DNA of 64,000 bases from Linum tenue (taxonomy: Eukaryota > Streptophyta > Magnoliopsida > Malpighiales > Linaceae), in contig CAMGYJ010000004.1 of NCBI GenBank assembly GCA_946122785.1, positions 20,110,150-20,174,149 on the forward strand. The letters are read 5' to 3'. Below, one piece after another: positions 22,602 to 33,939 of the stretch (position 1 is its first letter; every line of letters begins with the position of its first letter). The notes beneath the pieces were generated by a model. It made no database searches. It saw only the letters and a list, made by a program, of their open reading frames with translations, and was not told the origin of the DNA. The position numbers were made by a program, and so were the translations under genes.

Positions 22602-23190
22602 AAATGTTTGTTTAATGTGTTTAATCGAAACAAAAACATCACCAAGCATTTCAAAATATCAAATTGAGGACGAACTGTTGCATTTTGTAGTTGTGACTTG
22701 TGAGGGGTCATGTGTTCGAACTTTCAATGATAATGATTTTCTTTCTTTTGATTGTGGGCAAGTGTTGCAGGACGATAGAAGAAAAAAGAGAGAAATGTTT
22801 AGAGTGAACTTGTGATCCTATCGTGTTGGTAGATAAAAAAAGAGCGTTGAAAGATGCCGATGTGAACAAGAAAAATCGAGTAAAATTATTTTCAACATAA
22901 TTCATGGGATATAAAAAATTAATACTTCAAAACTATAGTTGAATATTGATAAGTATTAAATGTGTTATTTGTGTTTAATATTTGTTTACTTAATATTGAA
23001 CTAAAAGTTTTAAACACATAACATATTCACACAAGTAATTACCAATAGCCCCTATCAAAAAGTTAAACGTATGGACTTTAACTAAACAAATGTCTTAAAC
23101 AATTAATTAATTCCTTTTTCTTATTCCCTTCCTCAAAATAGATTTATAACACATCTCGTTCTATTGATACAACATTGAAACGATGGAAGG
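22602..23190. other. AT-rich intergenic stretch
   Basis: No supported gene. Short ORFs only. Confidence 0.5.
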
Positions 23191-23602
23191 AGTGTGTCAT
23201 GTCTGTCGAGGTCAAGGAAGTTCTTATTAAGTCAGTTGCTCAAGCCTAACTAACCTATGCTATGTTCGTTTTCCGTATATCAGAGGACACGATTGATGAG
23301 GTTCATAGTATGATTATAAAGTTTTGGTGGAGGCAGCGGGGAGACGAAAGGCGCACGAGCTGGTTGAGTTGCGGAGAGCTAGTTAAGTGGAAGTCACAAT
23401 GTAGGATGGGGTTTCAGGATCTCAAGGACTTTAATTAGTATATATAATTATGCTCGGCGGGAGTCAAACATAGTTGCTCATGTGTTGGCTCGTGGAACCC
23501 CGGAATGGGACATGGAGTTTGTTTGGTTTGATAGCCATCCGAGACTTATTGTAGCTCAGTTCGAGCAAGACACTCTTGATAGCCTGATGACATAATAATA
23601 TT
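23190..23602 (+). pseudogene. LINE (non-LTR) ORF2 C-terminal scrap
   Basis: One frame reads KEVLIKSVAQA, then a stop, then MFVFRISEDTID, FWWRQRGDERR and GFQDLKDFN. This is the conserved reverse transcriptase/zf-RVT junction of plant LINE ORF2. After a deletion the text jumps to ESNIVAHVLARGTPEWD, the end of the LINE RNase H domain, and a TGA. A short A-rich tail follows near 23611. Hundreds of residues between the two blocks are missing and there is at least one stop, so this is a dead internal-deletion derivative. Confidence 0.8.
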
Positions 23603-24502
23603 CATGTTTGCATAAAAAAAGATATATATAATTATTACTATGATACAAACCAAACACTGCATTTTTTACATCACATGTTTTAAAAATTTTACCTGCCCCT
23701 ACTAATAGGTATATATGTCTAAATCTGAAAATGATCAAGCAACTTCTATATGAAATTCATCTCCTACCCAATAGTATATGGAGGTTCTTTGTTAGCACCT
23801 CTTTAATTCGATTTTTCCAGACCTCTCCGCATAGCCAGAACGGGTTACTTTGTCTTTCTACATCTCATCTACGTTGCTGTTGTAAATTTCTCTATTCAAC
23901 TAGCTGGGTTATTCATCCCCAGCACTCCAGCAGCAGTATGTGATTTCTTTCCCTCCAATTAATTTCTTTTATATATTATATAGGGTTGATATAGTATTAT
24001 CATTGGCACGAAACAAACCCAGTAACGTGATTGAGCTCATCTAAACAGTAGTTGCTTTGTTCTTCTTCCAATTATTTAAGAAGGAATACAATTTCAGTTT
24101 GAAAATTTTAAGCTGGAAGGACTGTTAAACTTATACTACATACCATATGAGATAGTAAAGTTGTTTTTACTAATAAAACAATCTTGATTTATGAAACTCT
24201 ACCGTGACATAATGTAGTAGTTAAATAAATCAAAACAAAATGTTCAGTGAACCGGTAAAATACTGACCAAAAGCAAAAGGTAATTGTAGGTTGTCAGTTT
24301 TACCGTTTAAAACCACTTGACACACATTTTTTATAGCATTTTTTCAACATATAAACATGATCGATAATTAGTGGTTTTTATGATTCAACTAATCGGTATG
24401 TCATGATAAAATTACTCAATGGAGCAATCCTTAATATTCGTCCAAATAAATTTTGCCATGAATTGCTTGGTTAGGAATTAAGGATAAAGGTCGAACACAT
24501 TA
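23603..24502. other. AT-rich intergenic stretch
   Basis: Only short ORFs, with no supported gene or repeat. Confidence 0.5.
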
Positions 24503-24510
24503 TAAATTAT

Positions 24511-24951
24511 TAGAGGTGGCAATTGGATCGGATTCGTGGATTCGTGGATTGGATTGATAGATCCTTAGATCAAATGGATTGGATCCAATGGATTGGTGGA
24601 TTCATGGATTGGTGGATCCATGAATCCAAATGACATCAAAGGCTTGGACCAAAATGTAAAATTTGAAAAGTTTCGGTACTAAAATGTCATAATGAAATTT
24701 TTTAGGTACCAAAATTACTCAATGATATTTTTCGTATAAAAATATAAATTTTAGGTACCAACATGTAAAATATAAAAAATATAGGTACCAAATTGTAATT
24801 TGTCATTTGGATCCATGGATTGATCCATGAATCCACCAATCCAATTGGATTTGGATTAAATGGATTGGATTTAAATGGATTGGATTAGGTGGATAATTTG
24901 ATGGATGGATTGGATTGGATTCATGGATTTGGATCATAATTGCCACCTCTA
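24511..24951. mobile_element. hAT-type non-autonomous element, TSD taaattat
   Basis: The ends TAGAGGTGGCAAT and ATTGCCACCTCTA are perfect inverted repeats. The 8-mer taaattat flanks both (24503-24510 and 24952-24959), as hAT insertions require. The arms contain many ggatt/aatcc units (tggattggat, ccatgaatcca) in opposite orientation at the two ends. The 441-bp interior has no coding capacity. Confidence 0.9.
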
Positions 24952-24959
24952 TAAATTAT

Positions 24960-25120
24960 CGGTTGAGGGTTGGGTAACTCCTCTTTGAAATCTTAGCTAA
25001 GGGGATAATCAAAGGGAGGAGAATAAGAGTTTAGTTCATTAAGGTAAGCAAATGGTCTAGAATGGCTTCTGTATAGATAGCCTTGGTTGAGGGTTGAGTA
25101 TTTCACTTTGAAAACCTTAG

Positions 25121-25153
<33 letters not shown>

Positions 25154-26143
25154 AAGCAAACGTTTGAGGAAAATGACTAAGAGGAAGTGCCTTAGTTGAG
25201 AAAGGTCAGCAAATTAAGCATGGACTCTACCAATGTCTTAAAATCTTTGGTTAAGTACTAAAAGGCTGATAGGTAATGATCATTGGGGAATGTGTTAGTT
25301 TAGAGTTGTATGCTTGACGAAGATAGAAAGAAATTCAGTGAAGGATTATGTACTTTAACAATTTGGTTAAAACATATTGACATTAGTATAGACCCAGGTA
25401 AATAAATATTGGGTAAATAAAATTTATTAGTAAATCATTCAAAATTATTAAATTATTAGCCAAATATTTGAAATACAATTAGTGAAAGCTTTTGTAGCGC
25501 ATCAAAATATTAATCATTTGTCTTTTTTTCTTACAAATAGTCATTGTATGTAACTGTTAGTAATTCTGCAACTCTTTTCTTAGTTAAACTACTAATTTTT
25601 AGAATGTTAACATTCGTGTGCCTCTTCCAAGTCAGTACATTTGACAAATATTTTGTATTTTTGAACTATTTAGCTAATAATTTGAAAATTTTGAAAAATA
25701 TAGCTAATAAATTATATTTACCCATAAGTATTGGGGTGTGGAAGGTTTTGATCATTTTGTTTCAGGAGGAATAGCTTCTCATCATATTGCATCAGGAACA
25801 TTAACACATATATATTTTTTTCTTTGTTGGGAAACTCCGAACTAACAACTTCGGGGCAACCCCAAGTGTGTAGGGCTATGATAAGACATGGTTATGGTGC
25901 TATTTTGATGGTGAGAGTCTTTAGCCAAATCAAAAGGTTATAGAATGATAACTCCATGTTAATGATAGGGCATTTTGATTAAAATTGTAAATATCTGTTA
26001 AGAACTTAATGACAATTTTAACAAACTTTTTTATGAATCATGATAATTTTTTGCTGAGAATGTTTGGCCGATACTATAGAATGGTAAGAAATATCAACCT
26101 AGGCCGAGAACTTCAATCAAATGTTTAAAGTTTAAACTAAAAG
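24960..26143. other. Intergenic stretch with a G30 homopolymer
   Basis: No gene recognised. A pure run of 30 G occupies 25123-25152. Around it, gggttgagtatttcactttg and gggttgggtaactcctcttt are imperfect copies (about 24964 and 25090). Confidence 0.6.
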
Positions 26144-26148
26144 TTTGC

Positions 26149-26640
26149 TGTTGGGGGTACTACCCAGCAATTAGTGGTCTGGGCCCCCAAACAGTAGAAT
26201 TGGGGGCAAGGCCCAAAAATGGTTCCACTAAATACCACTAGGCCCAAGCAAGAGGAAGAGTACAAAAGGACAAAACACTAAAAGCCAAGGAGAGACAAGC
26301 TGTCAGGTGGTCCACTGCCTGCGGGCGCCTGTCGCGCGTCAGAAGCCTGACAAGGCAGTTGCATGTCTAACAAAGAGGGCACAAAGCATTAAATTGGGAC
26401 AGTGACGTGGAGGAGATCAACCTCGAGTTCGGTGAGTATAAATAGTGACAGTTGGTAGCATTTACACAGGTTGGACTCTCTCACCGAAATTCCTACTTCG
26501 GGACACTTCCCTCTCTAAGGAACTGACTTGAGCGTCGGAGGATTAACGGGCCCAGGCGCCCTCCTCTTTGTGTGTGTGTGTAGGCAGGCGCCAGGCGAAG
26601 TGAAGCTTCAGGAGTACCAGCGGGTATTGTGGCACAAACA
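26149..26640 (+). repeat. 5' LTR of Tat element
   Basis: 492 bp, TGTTGGG to CAAACA. It differs from the 3' LTR by about 18 substitutions and a few small indels, including a longer (GT)n near the end. Confidence 0.92.
26437..26444 (+). promoter_or_regulatory. TATA box of 5' LTR
   Basis: TATAAATA lies 204 bp before the LTR end. It is conserved in the 3' LTR at 34229-34236. It is the likely promoter for the gag-pol transcript. Confidence 0.7.
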
Positions 26641-26642
26641 AT

Positions 26643-26661
26643 TGGCGCGCCAGATAGGGGA
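26643..26661 (+). other. Primer-binding site of Tat element
   Basis: TGGCGCGCCAGATAGGGGA follows the LTR after two bases, at the position of the minus-strand primer site in Tat-like elements. The tRNA is not identified. Confidence 0.6.
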
Positions 26662-26676
26662 ATATAACCGGGAATC

Positions 26677-27925
26677 ATGAGTGAGGAGACGTCAATGAAT
26701 GATGAAAGAGAAAGAGAGGAGATTACGGAGGACCAGTCGGAGCGGTTAAGGGGGCTAACGCCCGAGATGGAGGAAGGGGAGGAAAGCGATGGCATGTTCC
26801 GAGGGTCGGAGGGCGCCTCGATGACGAAGAAAAAGCTGTTTAGAATCATCGAAGACCAAGACGGGGCGATTGAGGCGCTTCGAAGCTAGGTCGACGCTCT
26901 CAAAAGGGGTGGAGGGATGACGCCCAGCCCAACGAAGAAAAGAGAAAGGGTGGCGGAGACAGAAAGTGAGTCGGGATACCAGAGGCGCCACAAACCGCGA
27001 GAGTATGAAGGGCCGGACGCAGGAGGTGGAACGGAGGAATTGTGGGGCACCTGTCACGTCACGGCCCCATGAAACAGCCTTTGGCGCGTAGCATACTGAT
27101 GGAACCCGCAGAGACTAACATTCCCCCGCTCCCCACCTATGATGGGACCGCTGATCCAGAGGACCACCTCAATGGATACTTCACCAAGATGTAGCTCTAC
27201 AACAGTACAGACGCCACCCTGTGCAAAGTGTTTCCGTCGACTTTCGCGGGCGTGTTCCTCGATTGGTACTACCAGATTGAAGAGGGGCGCATTGAATGCT
27301 CTGAGCAATTTGCGGAGATGTTTCTGGCAAAGTTCGCCAGCAGGAAGCGCCGCACCCTGACCATAGGCGCCCTGTTCAAGGTCAAGCAAAGAGATGGAGA
27401 GGCACTGAGGGAGTTTTATGAGAGGTGGTTGTCCGTGGCCTTGGCGGTGAAAGATGCGCAGCCGTCGGTATTGGGAGTATGCTTGAAGGAATGCACCACC
27501 AGCGAGGAGTTGTGCAGGTCGCTGGCAAAAAGAGACGTTGTGTGTACTGAAGATCTGGATCACAGAGTGCAGAAGGTGATCATGCTCGAAGAAACTTTGG
27601 CAGCCAGGAGGGCAGACAGGCGGAAGGCAAAAGGGGAAGAGGTTGAGATGGCAAGGAGGCCGCACCCTCCAAGCGGTTCAGGGTACGCGCCCTCGAATCC
27701 TCCCCCACCGAGAAGGATGGACGCCGGACGCCCGGCGCCTAGGGGAGCAGGAGCCTTTGCTGAATACACCGACACACTGAAAAACATACTCCTGCACGTC
27801 AAGGAGAAGGGGTATCAATCAGGTGGCCGGGCCCCATGAGGGGGCAGCCCAATGAATGGAATCTGGATCGATATTGTGACTTTCACTGTGAGGTGGTCAC
27901 CATACAGCCGACTGTTATCAACTGA
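26677..27925 (+). pseudogene. Tat-type gag, broken
   Basis: The ATG at 26677 begins a charged N-terminus. A TAG interrupts at 26887-26889, and the frame shifts near 27050. Another TAG lies at 27193-27195. The capsid core then runs in the 27228-27839 frame (WYYQIEEGRIEC, ALREFYERWLSVAL). A last frameshift near 27815-27900 precedes a CX2C..H..C zinc-knuckle-like segment (YCDFHCE...DCYQLK). This is Retrotrans_gag. At least two frameshifts and two stops rule out a working Gag. Confidence 0.85.
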
Positions 27926-28750
27926 AGACCGAGTTGCAGGGCCTGGCTGACAGAGGGATGCTCAACGACTTCGTCAGGAAGCCTGAGGAGAGAGCGCACC
28001 GTGCGTGCGTGGCCGGCATGGAAAAGGTGAGGGAAGAGCTACCACCCCCGCCCTATGACCTTGACCAAGAAAATGCGCCCGAGCGGGTGCACCTGACCAT
28101 TGAAACCATTTCGGGAACGGTGGACTTGAGGGAAAAAATAGAGGCAAATCGCCGCCTGAGAGCGGCATCGGCAGATGTGCAGGAGGCGATCGATATCAGC
28201 TTCAACAGGGCGTCAGAGGAAGCGTGCATGCTCCCTTCGATGGACGCCCTAGAAATACAAGGAGTGGTGGCGGGGTGCCAGGTTAGAAGGATGCTCGTCG
28301 ACACGGGAAGTTCGATGGACGTGTTGTTCAAGGATACAGTGGTGCGCATGCAGTTATCGCCGGAGCTTATCAGACCATCGGAGTCGGTGCTGGTCGGCTT
28401 TTCAGGGGCGCCAGCAAAAGTGATAGGGCGAGTATGCCTGCCGGTCACCTTGGAAGATGGGGAGCAAAGGGTGATGCGTGCCATCGATTTTGCGATAGTT
28501 GACTGCCCGTCACCATACAACGCAATTCTGGGAAGACCCCTCCTGGCCTTATTCAACGGGGTGGCCTCTACATGTCATCAAATCTTAAAGTTCATCGCTC
28601 CGCAAGGAGTAGGAGTAGCCCGAGGGCGAGGCGCCCCGCGGTATGTGAAGGAAACGGGACGGAAGCGGAGATCTTCCGATGCAAGGGTCAACGTAATGGA
28701 AACCGTGGCAGAAGAGGCGCCCCCCGAGCCGAAGCTGCCGACAGAGATCT
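27926..28750 (+). pseudogene. Tat-type retropepsin (aspartic protease) region
   Basis: The open frame 27934-28764 contains the catalytic loop MLVDTGSSMDVLF (D-T-G near codon 121) and ILGRPLL downstream, the two hallmarks of Ty3/gypsy retropepsin. The protease would cleave the Gag-Pol polyprotein. Its frame differs from that of reverse transcriptase, and a frameshift near 28750 separates them. The domain is intact but cannot be expressed as one polyprotein with its neighbours. Confidence 0.85.
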
Positions 28751-30240
28751 TATGGTCTCGCTAGACGAAGAACGCCCAGAAAGGCAAGTGAGAATATAGG
28801 CGGAGGCGCCCGACGAGATGAAGGAGCGCATCATCGCCCTCCTGAGGGAGTTCGTGGAACTTTTTGCCTGGAGTGCGTTAGAAATGCTGGGCGTCACTCC
28901 CGAAACGGCCGTGCACAGGTTGGCGGTCGAAGAGGGTAGACGCCCCGTGCAACAGAAGCGGAGGAACCTATCGCCGGAGAAGGAGGCGACACTCAGGGCT
29001 GAAGTGGATAAGCTCATGGGCGCCAACTTGGTCGAAGAAACCTCTTATGTTACCTGGCTATCGAATGTGGTCTTCGTGCCGAAACCATCAGGAGATTGGA
29101 GAATGTGCGTGGATTACACGAGCCTCAACAGAGCGTGTCCAATGGACGCCTACCCGATGCCCCGAATAGACCAACTGATGGATTCCACGGCGTACCATGA
29201 AATGTTGAGCTTTGTGGACATGTTCTCTGGGTACCACCAGATCCCCATGGCAGAGGAAGACCGATCTAAGACAGCCTTCATGACGCCCTTCGGAAACTTT
29301 TGCTATCGGGTCATGGCGTTTGGGCTCAAAAACGCGAGCGCCACATATCAAAGGATGGTCAACAGCGTCTTCCGTCAGCAAATTGGTCGAAACGTGGAAG
29401 CCTACGTGGAAGATTTGATAGTCAAAAGTCGAAGGCGTGAAGACCAACTGGAAGACTTGCGGGAGACGTTCCAAGCTATGCGGGCACACCGGCTGCGCCT
29501 CAACCCGCTTAAGTGCGTATTCGGCGCCGAGGCGGGCAAGTTCCTGGGATTCATGATCACCAAACGGGGCATCGAGGCCAACCAAAAGCAGGTGGACGCC
29601 GTCCTTCAACTGACCCCGCCAAAGACGCCCAAGGAAGTGCAAGGGTTGGCAGGGAGGTTAGCGGCCCTGGGGCGCTTTATCCCCCGATCCGCGGACAAGG
29701 CCGCCCCTTTTTTCCGGATGCTCAAGAAGGCAGTACCTTTCCAATGGACTACTGAGTGCGATGCGGCGTTCGAAGAACTGAAGCAGCTCCTAGCCGCCCC
29801 AACTGTGATGACGGCGCCCAAAGCGGGGGAGGCACTGTATCTTTATATCGCCGTGTCGGAAGTCTCAGTCAGTGCAGTGCTCATCTCAAGGGAAGCCCAC
29901 TCTGGGGAAGAAAGGCCGGTATACTACGTCAGTCGCACCATGGTTGCCCATGAAAGACGATATGCACCTATCGAGAAGGCCGCCTTGGCAGTTGTGATGG
30001 CGGCAACCAAGCTAAGGGCCTACTTCCAGGCGCACACCATTGTCGTGCTCACCAACCTTCCGTTGAAATCTACTTTGGGGTCAACGGATGTGGCTGGGCG
30101 CCTTGTCAAATGAGCAGTCCAACTAAGTGAGTTTGACATCAGGTATGCGCCCCGACCGGCGATAAAGGCACAGGTCTTGGCTGATTTCATAGCTGAGGGA
30201 GTAGCATAGTCAGAGAGAGGTGCAGATGACTGTTGGCAGG
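28751..30240 (+). pseudogene. Tat-type reverse transcriptase + RNase H, active site altered
   Basis: The frame 28818-30113 carries PKPSGDWRMCVDYTSLN, LSFVDMFSGYHQIPM, FGLKNASATYQRMV and the catalytic loop AYVEDLIVKS. The usual loop is YVDD, and the first of the two metal-binding Asp residues is Glu here. RNase H follows (RTMVAHERRYAPIEK). A TGA at 30111-30113, where a Trp codon is expected, and a TAG near 30208 break the tail. A TAG at 28797-28799 lies just before the start. Besides these stops, the Asp-to-Glu change would be expected to impair polymerisation. Confidence 0.88.
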
Positions 30241-30742
30241 TGCAGGTGGATGGGGCGGCCAGTCGCAATGGCGCGGGAGCTGGTATCGTAATGATAAGCC
30301 CTGGCGGCGCGATGCACGAAGTCGCGTTGCGGTTTGCAACACTAAAAACAAACAATGCCGCGGAGTACGAAGCGGTCATCGCCGGCATAACCATGGTTAA
30401 AGAGCTGGGCGCCAACAAGATTCAGGTCAGATCCGACTCCGCCCTTGTCGTCAACCAACTTATAACGGAGTCTTTGAGGTGAAAGAGGAGGCGCTGGAAG
30501 GGTACGTGCGAAGAGTGCGGGAGCTGGGAGCTTGGTTCGGAGAAATCTCTTTCATCCACGTCCCACGTGAAGAGAATGCCCATGCAGATGCTTTATCCAA
30601 GCTGGCAACCGCAGTGGACTTCGCGGAAGAACGAAAGGTCATCGTCACCGCGGAGGCGCCTCATGAACATCTGGTCGCTACCCTAGCAAGTGGGGGCGCC
30701 GCTGACGGATGGATGGCGCCAATTGTACTGTTTCTTACCTAA
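30241..30742 (+). pseudogene. Second RNase H-like domain (Tat aRNH), broken
   Basis: VDGAASRNGAGAGIVMISP, TNNAAEYEAVIAG and RSDSALVVNQL supply the D, E and D of an RNase H fold. A TGA at 30479-30481 follows ESLR, and the frame resumes with IHVPREENAHADALSKLA, which holds the last Asp. This extra domain between RNase H and integrase marks the Tat lineage. A TAA at 30740-30742 separates it from integrase. Confidence 0.85.
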
Positions 30743-31960
30743 GGCGTGGTGCCTGATGACCCAAAGGAAGCCTGGCGCCTCCGCCGAAAGGTGACCCGAT
30801 GTTCCATAATATCGGGGAAGTTGTACAAAAGATCCCATACGGGAGCATACTTGAGGTGTCTGGACGAAGAGGAAAGCAGGGGGGCAATCGAGGAAGTGCA
30901 TGGTGGAACGTGCGGCATGCACGCGGGCGCACGAAGCCTGGAAAAAACGCTACTGCGACAGGGGTTTTACTGGCCAACAATGAGACGAGATGCAAAGGCG
31001 CACGTGGGCGCCTGCCACCAGTGCCAAATTCATGCAAATGACATTCATATCCCGGCGGCGCCCATGCAAGGCAACGTAGGAGCCTGGCCATTTGCCCAGT
31101 GGGGCATGGATCTATTGGGCCTTTTTCCCAAGGCGCCCGGACAGATGAAATACTTGATAGTGGCGGTTGACTACTTCTCCAAATGGATAGAGGCGGAACC
31201 TTTAGCCACGGTCAGAGAAGCCCAGGTGCGCAAGTTCACCAGGAAGAATATATTCACTCGGTTCGGCTTGCCTGAGTCCATCATCACAGATCATGGAAAG
31301 CAGTTCGATTGCAAGAAGTTTGTGGAGTTCTGTGACGACAACGGGGTGGTGTTGAGATTCTCTTCGGTGGCCTACCCACAAGCAAACGGTCAAGCGAAGG
31401 CGGCCAACAAAAGTATTCTTCATGGCTTGCACACCCGGTTGGCGGGCGCCAAGGGTAAATGGGTGGAGGAGCTGCCAAGCGTGTTGTGGGTGCATCGCAC
31501 GACCTACAAAACTGCCACAGGAGAAACACCCTTTGCCTTGACCTACGAAAGCGAGGCAGTCATTCCCGTGGAAGTCAACACCCCAAGTTACCGCGTTGTC
31601 CAGTACGATCGAAGCGGCAATGACGAGGCACGGTCCAATGACCTAGACATGGCGAACGAAGTGAGGAAGGTGGCAGCAATCCGCCTGGAAAAAATGAAGA
31701 GGCAGGTGGCCCGATACTACGACAAGAAGATGCGTGCCCATGGAATCATCAAGGGCGCCCTAGTTCTCAAACGTGATTTTCGCCCGGATGCCGCGAGGGG
31801 AAGTTAGCACCAAAGTGGAATGGCCCATATCGAGTCCGAGATGTGGTAGGACCCAGTACGTTCAAGTTAGAGCACACGGACGGCCGAGTGGTGAAAAGGA
31901 CATGGAACGCTCAAAACTTGCGGCTTTACTGTACGAGCGCCACACCAAGTGGGGGCGCCT
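30743..31960 (+). pseudogene. Tat-type integrase, catalytic Glu replaced
   Basis: The frame 30746-31807 has an HHCC zinc finger (HGGTCGMHAG ... CHQC). The catalytic core has D1 in WGMDLLG, D2 in IITDHGKQF (the usual N after D is H) and NGQAKAANK, where the third catalytic residue, normally Glu (GQAE), is Lys. The C-terminal GPYRV-type module has slipped to another frame after about 31795 and ends near 31960. Loss of the third carboxylate should abolish strand transfer. Confidence 0.88.
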
Positions 31961-32469
31961 CAAGTTGACAAGGACTGGAAAGGGGAAAACGCGGTCATAG
32001 TTGAAAGTGTTCGTGTATGTCAAAGACAAGTGTGTAGGTGTGTTTGTATTGTGACTAAAACGCCCGTAAAATAGCGTCGTATTGTGTCCAAAGCGCCCGG
32101 TTTTCTAGCGCCCCAATAGTGACTTCGTGTTTGTTCCCGCCATCTCGTATGACCCAAAAGCGCCCAAATTTTGCGCCCAGTAATTTCAAGTTAGTTAAAG
32201 CGCCCCATTTCGCGCCCATTAATTGCAAAAGCGCCCCAATATCGCGCCCTAAGTCGGAGCAATAACGTGCCCAAATTTGCGCCATCAAAGTTAAAACAAA
32301 TTCGCGCGCAACTTTGCGCCCCGCGGCTACAAGGCGCCCTCATCTTTTGCGCCATAAGAAAGGATCAACGATAAGTAAAATCAATTAACACCAAGATAAG
32401 ATTCCATCACCAGCGGAAACCTTTTTATAAACATAAAAAAAAAGTTCTGATTCAAGCAGCGCCCATTCT
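31961..32469. repeat. Convergent spacer studded with GCGCC motifs
   Basis: Between pol (plus) and the antisense ORF (minus), gcgccc or its complement recurs roughly every 15-30 bp from about 32060 to 32345 in otherwise AT-rich text (for example agcgcccaaattttgcgccc). No ORF is supported. Both transcripts should end in this region. Confidence 0.6.
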
Positions 32470-33318
32470 CTACTCCGCTCCAGAATTGGCGTCTTCAGCA
32501 CTGGGCGCCTTCGGAGAGGGCGAAGTTGGAACAGAAGGATCGGGCGCCCCTCCCGTTCCCCGAGGAGTCTCCAGCCCCCCGATCACATACTCGGCCATCT
32601 TAAAAAAATACCTAAACAAGTTGAACGTGGGCGCCACGTTGTGCTCCCGACACCTCAACTTGAATAAAATAACGATGGTGATGACCGAGGGGGACAGGCG
32701 CCCCAATGGGCAGCCGCACATAGTCAGAATCCCTTCCATGATGTGATCGAGGGGAAAACGCAGCCCGAACCGGAAGTACTCCTGGTATACCCCGATCCAC
32801 TTCGGCCCGCAGACGCCCACTCGCGAAATAGCGAACGGGGGCGCGTACCACCAGTCACGTGGCAGTTGAAGACTGGTAACCAGCTCGTGGACGCGCGCCA
32901 AAGTGACGGTTGACTCATGCTTCGGCCCGACCACGTCGAAGGGCAAATGAGCCGTCTCCACCGGTAGATGGCCAGGAGGGAAGGACTTCTCCCACGTTGT
33001 GATCTTGTAAGACCCATCCGCAGGCAGAAAACCGGGAGTTGAGGCGCTTGATGGACCAGCAGATATCGAAGCAGGCGCCCCCTCTAAACCAACAAACGAC
33101 CCAGGCGCAACGTGAACGCGGAGTAAGTGACGCCCTACCCTAGATAACTAGAATGAATTCAACAAAAACCAACGAGGGAAAGAAAATTCCTAACCGCCTT
33201 GGGCCGGACGCCTTGCCTCACCGCCTGCGCCCGAGGCGCCTGCGCCCGAAGCGCCCGCACCAGTCGCACCAACGCCCGAGGCACCTTGGCCGGAAGTCTT
33301 GTCTTGTTGCGGCGACAT
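32470..33318 (-). CDS. Antisense ORF of Tat element (putative gypsy-type transposon domain), two exons
   Basis: The minus-strand ATG at 33318 starts a Gly/Ala/Ser-rich exon (33318-33222). An intron GTGAGG...TTTAG (33221-33084) joins it in frame to exon 2 (33083-32470), giving about 237 aa. Another donor at 33194 also keeps the frame. Exon 2 contains WWYAPPFAISRVG, VYQEYFRFGLRFPLDHI and ITIVILFKLRC, the look of the Transposase_28 'putative gypsy type transposon' domain known from antisense ORFs of Tat-like elements. It has no stop or frameshift, unlike the gag-pol on the other strand. Its role is unknown. The splice model is inferred from consensus signals and phase. Confidence 0.78.
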
Positions 33319-33457
33319 TTCTGGCTGACGAAAGCAAGAGTAACGATGGCAGAGAGTGACAGGAGAGAGGTCAGAGCAGAATTTAGAGAGAAGTCAGAGC
33401 GAAATCTTAGAGAGAGATCGAGTTGTGGAAAGTGACAAGAACTGAGGGGGGAGGGGG

Positions 33458-33509
33458 TATTTAAAGGAAGCGAAAATCCACGTCAGGGCTCGCGCCGACG
33501 CCCCACGTG
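33458..33509 (-). promoter_or_regulatory. Promoter of the antisense ORF (TATA + G-box)
   Basis: On the minus strand a TATA box TTTAAATA (33465-33458) lies 140 bp before the ATG. A CT-rich leader follows it. A palindromic G-box CACGTG (33504-33509) and a second ACGT element, tgacgtgg (about 33478-33485), lie upstream. This arrangement suggests a promoter independent of the LTR. Confidence 0.6.
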
Positions 33510-33925
33510 TCAATATCACGGGCGGACTTTTGAGCTTCCCCCCACCTTTTTTCTTTTTTGAAATTTCCAAAATTCCAATTTCGAATTTTTTAAATTCGAA
33601 ATTTCGAATTTTCCTGACCAACAAAACGTGGGACTCATGTCAAAATCCCCCCGTGAGGGGGGCATAAGGGCTAGGGACACCTCTCACGGAGAACTCCACG
33701 AAGGGCGCTCAGGAATCACGAAGAGGAAGCACACGAAACAAGGAGCATCAACAAAGGCGGGGCGCCCGCCAGCGAAGGAGGGTCGATAAAGGCGCCCACA
33801 AACCATGAAGAGAATAAAAATACAATATAGGGCGCCGTGAAAAGCGGGCGTCTACAAGCAAAGAGGATACAAGGCCGCGGTAGGAGAATCAGTCAGGCGC
33901 TCAAAGGTGAAGCCATGAGCAACTA

Positions 33926-33939
33926 ACTGGGGGGGCAAT
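33926..33939 (+). other. Polypurine tract of Tat element
   Basis: aactgggggggcaa lies directly before the 3' LTR. Confidence 0.75.

Noticed and set aside
29088..29642. Minus-strand ORF opposite reverse transcriptase
   Set aside because: Shadow of the conserved pol frame with no independent signals, unlike the antisense ORF at 32470-33318.
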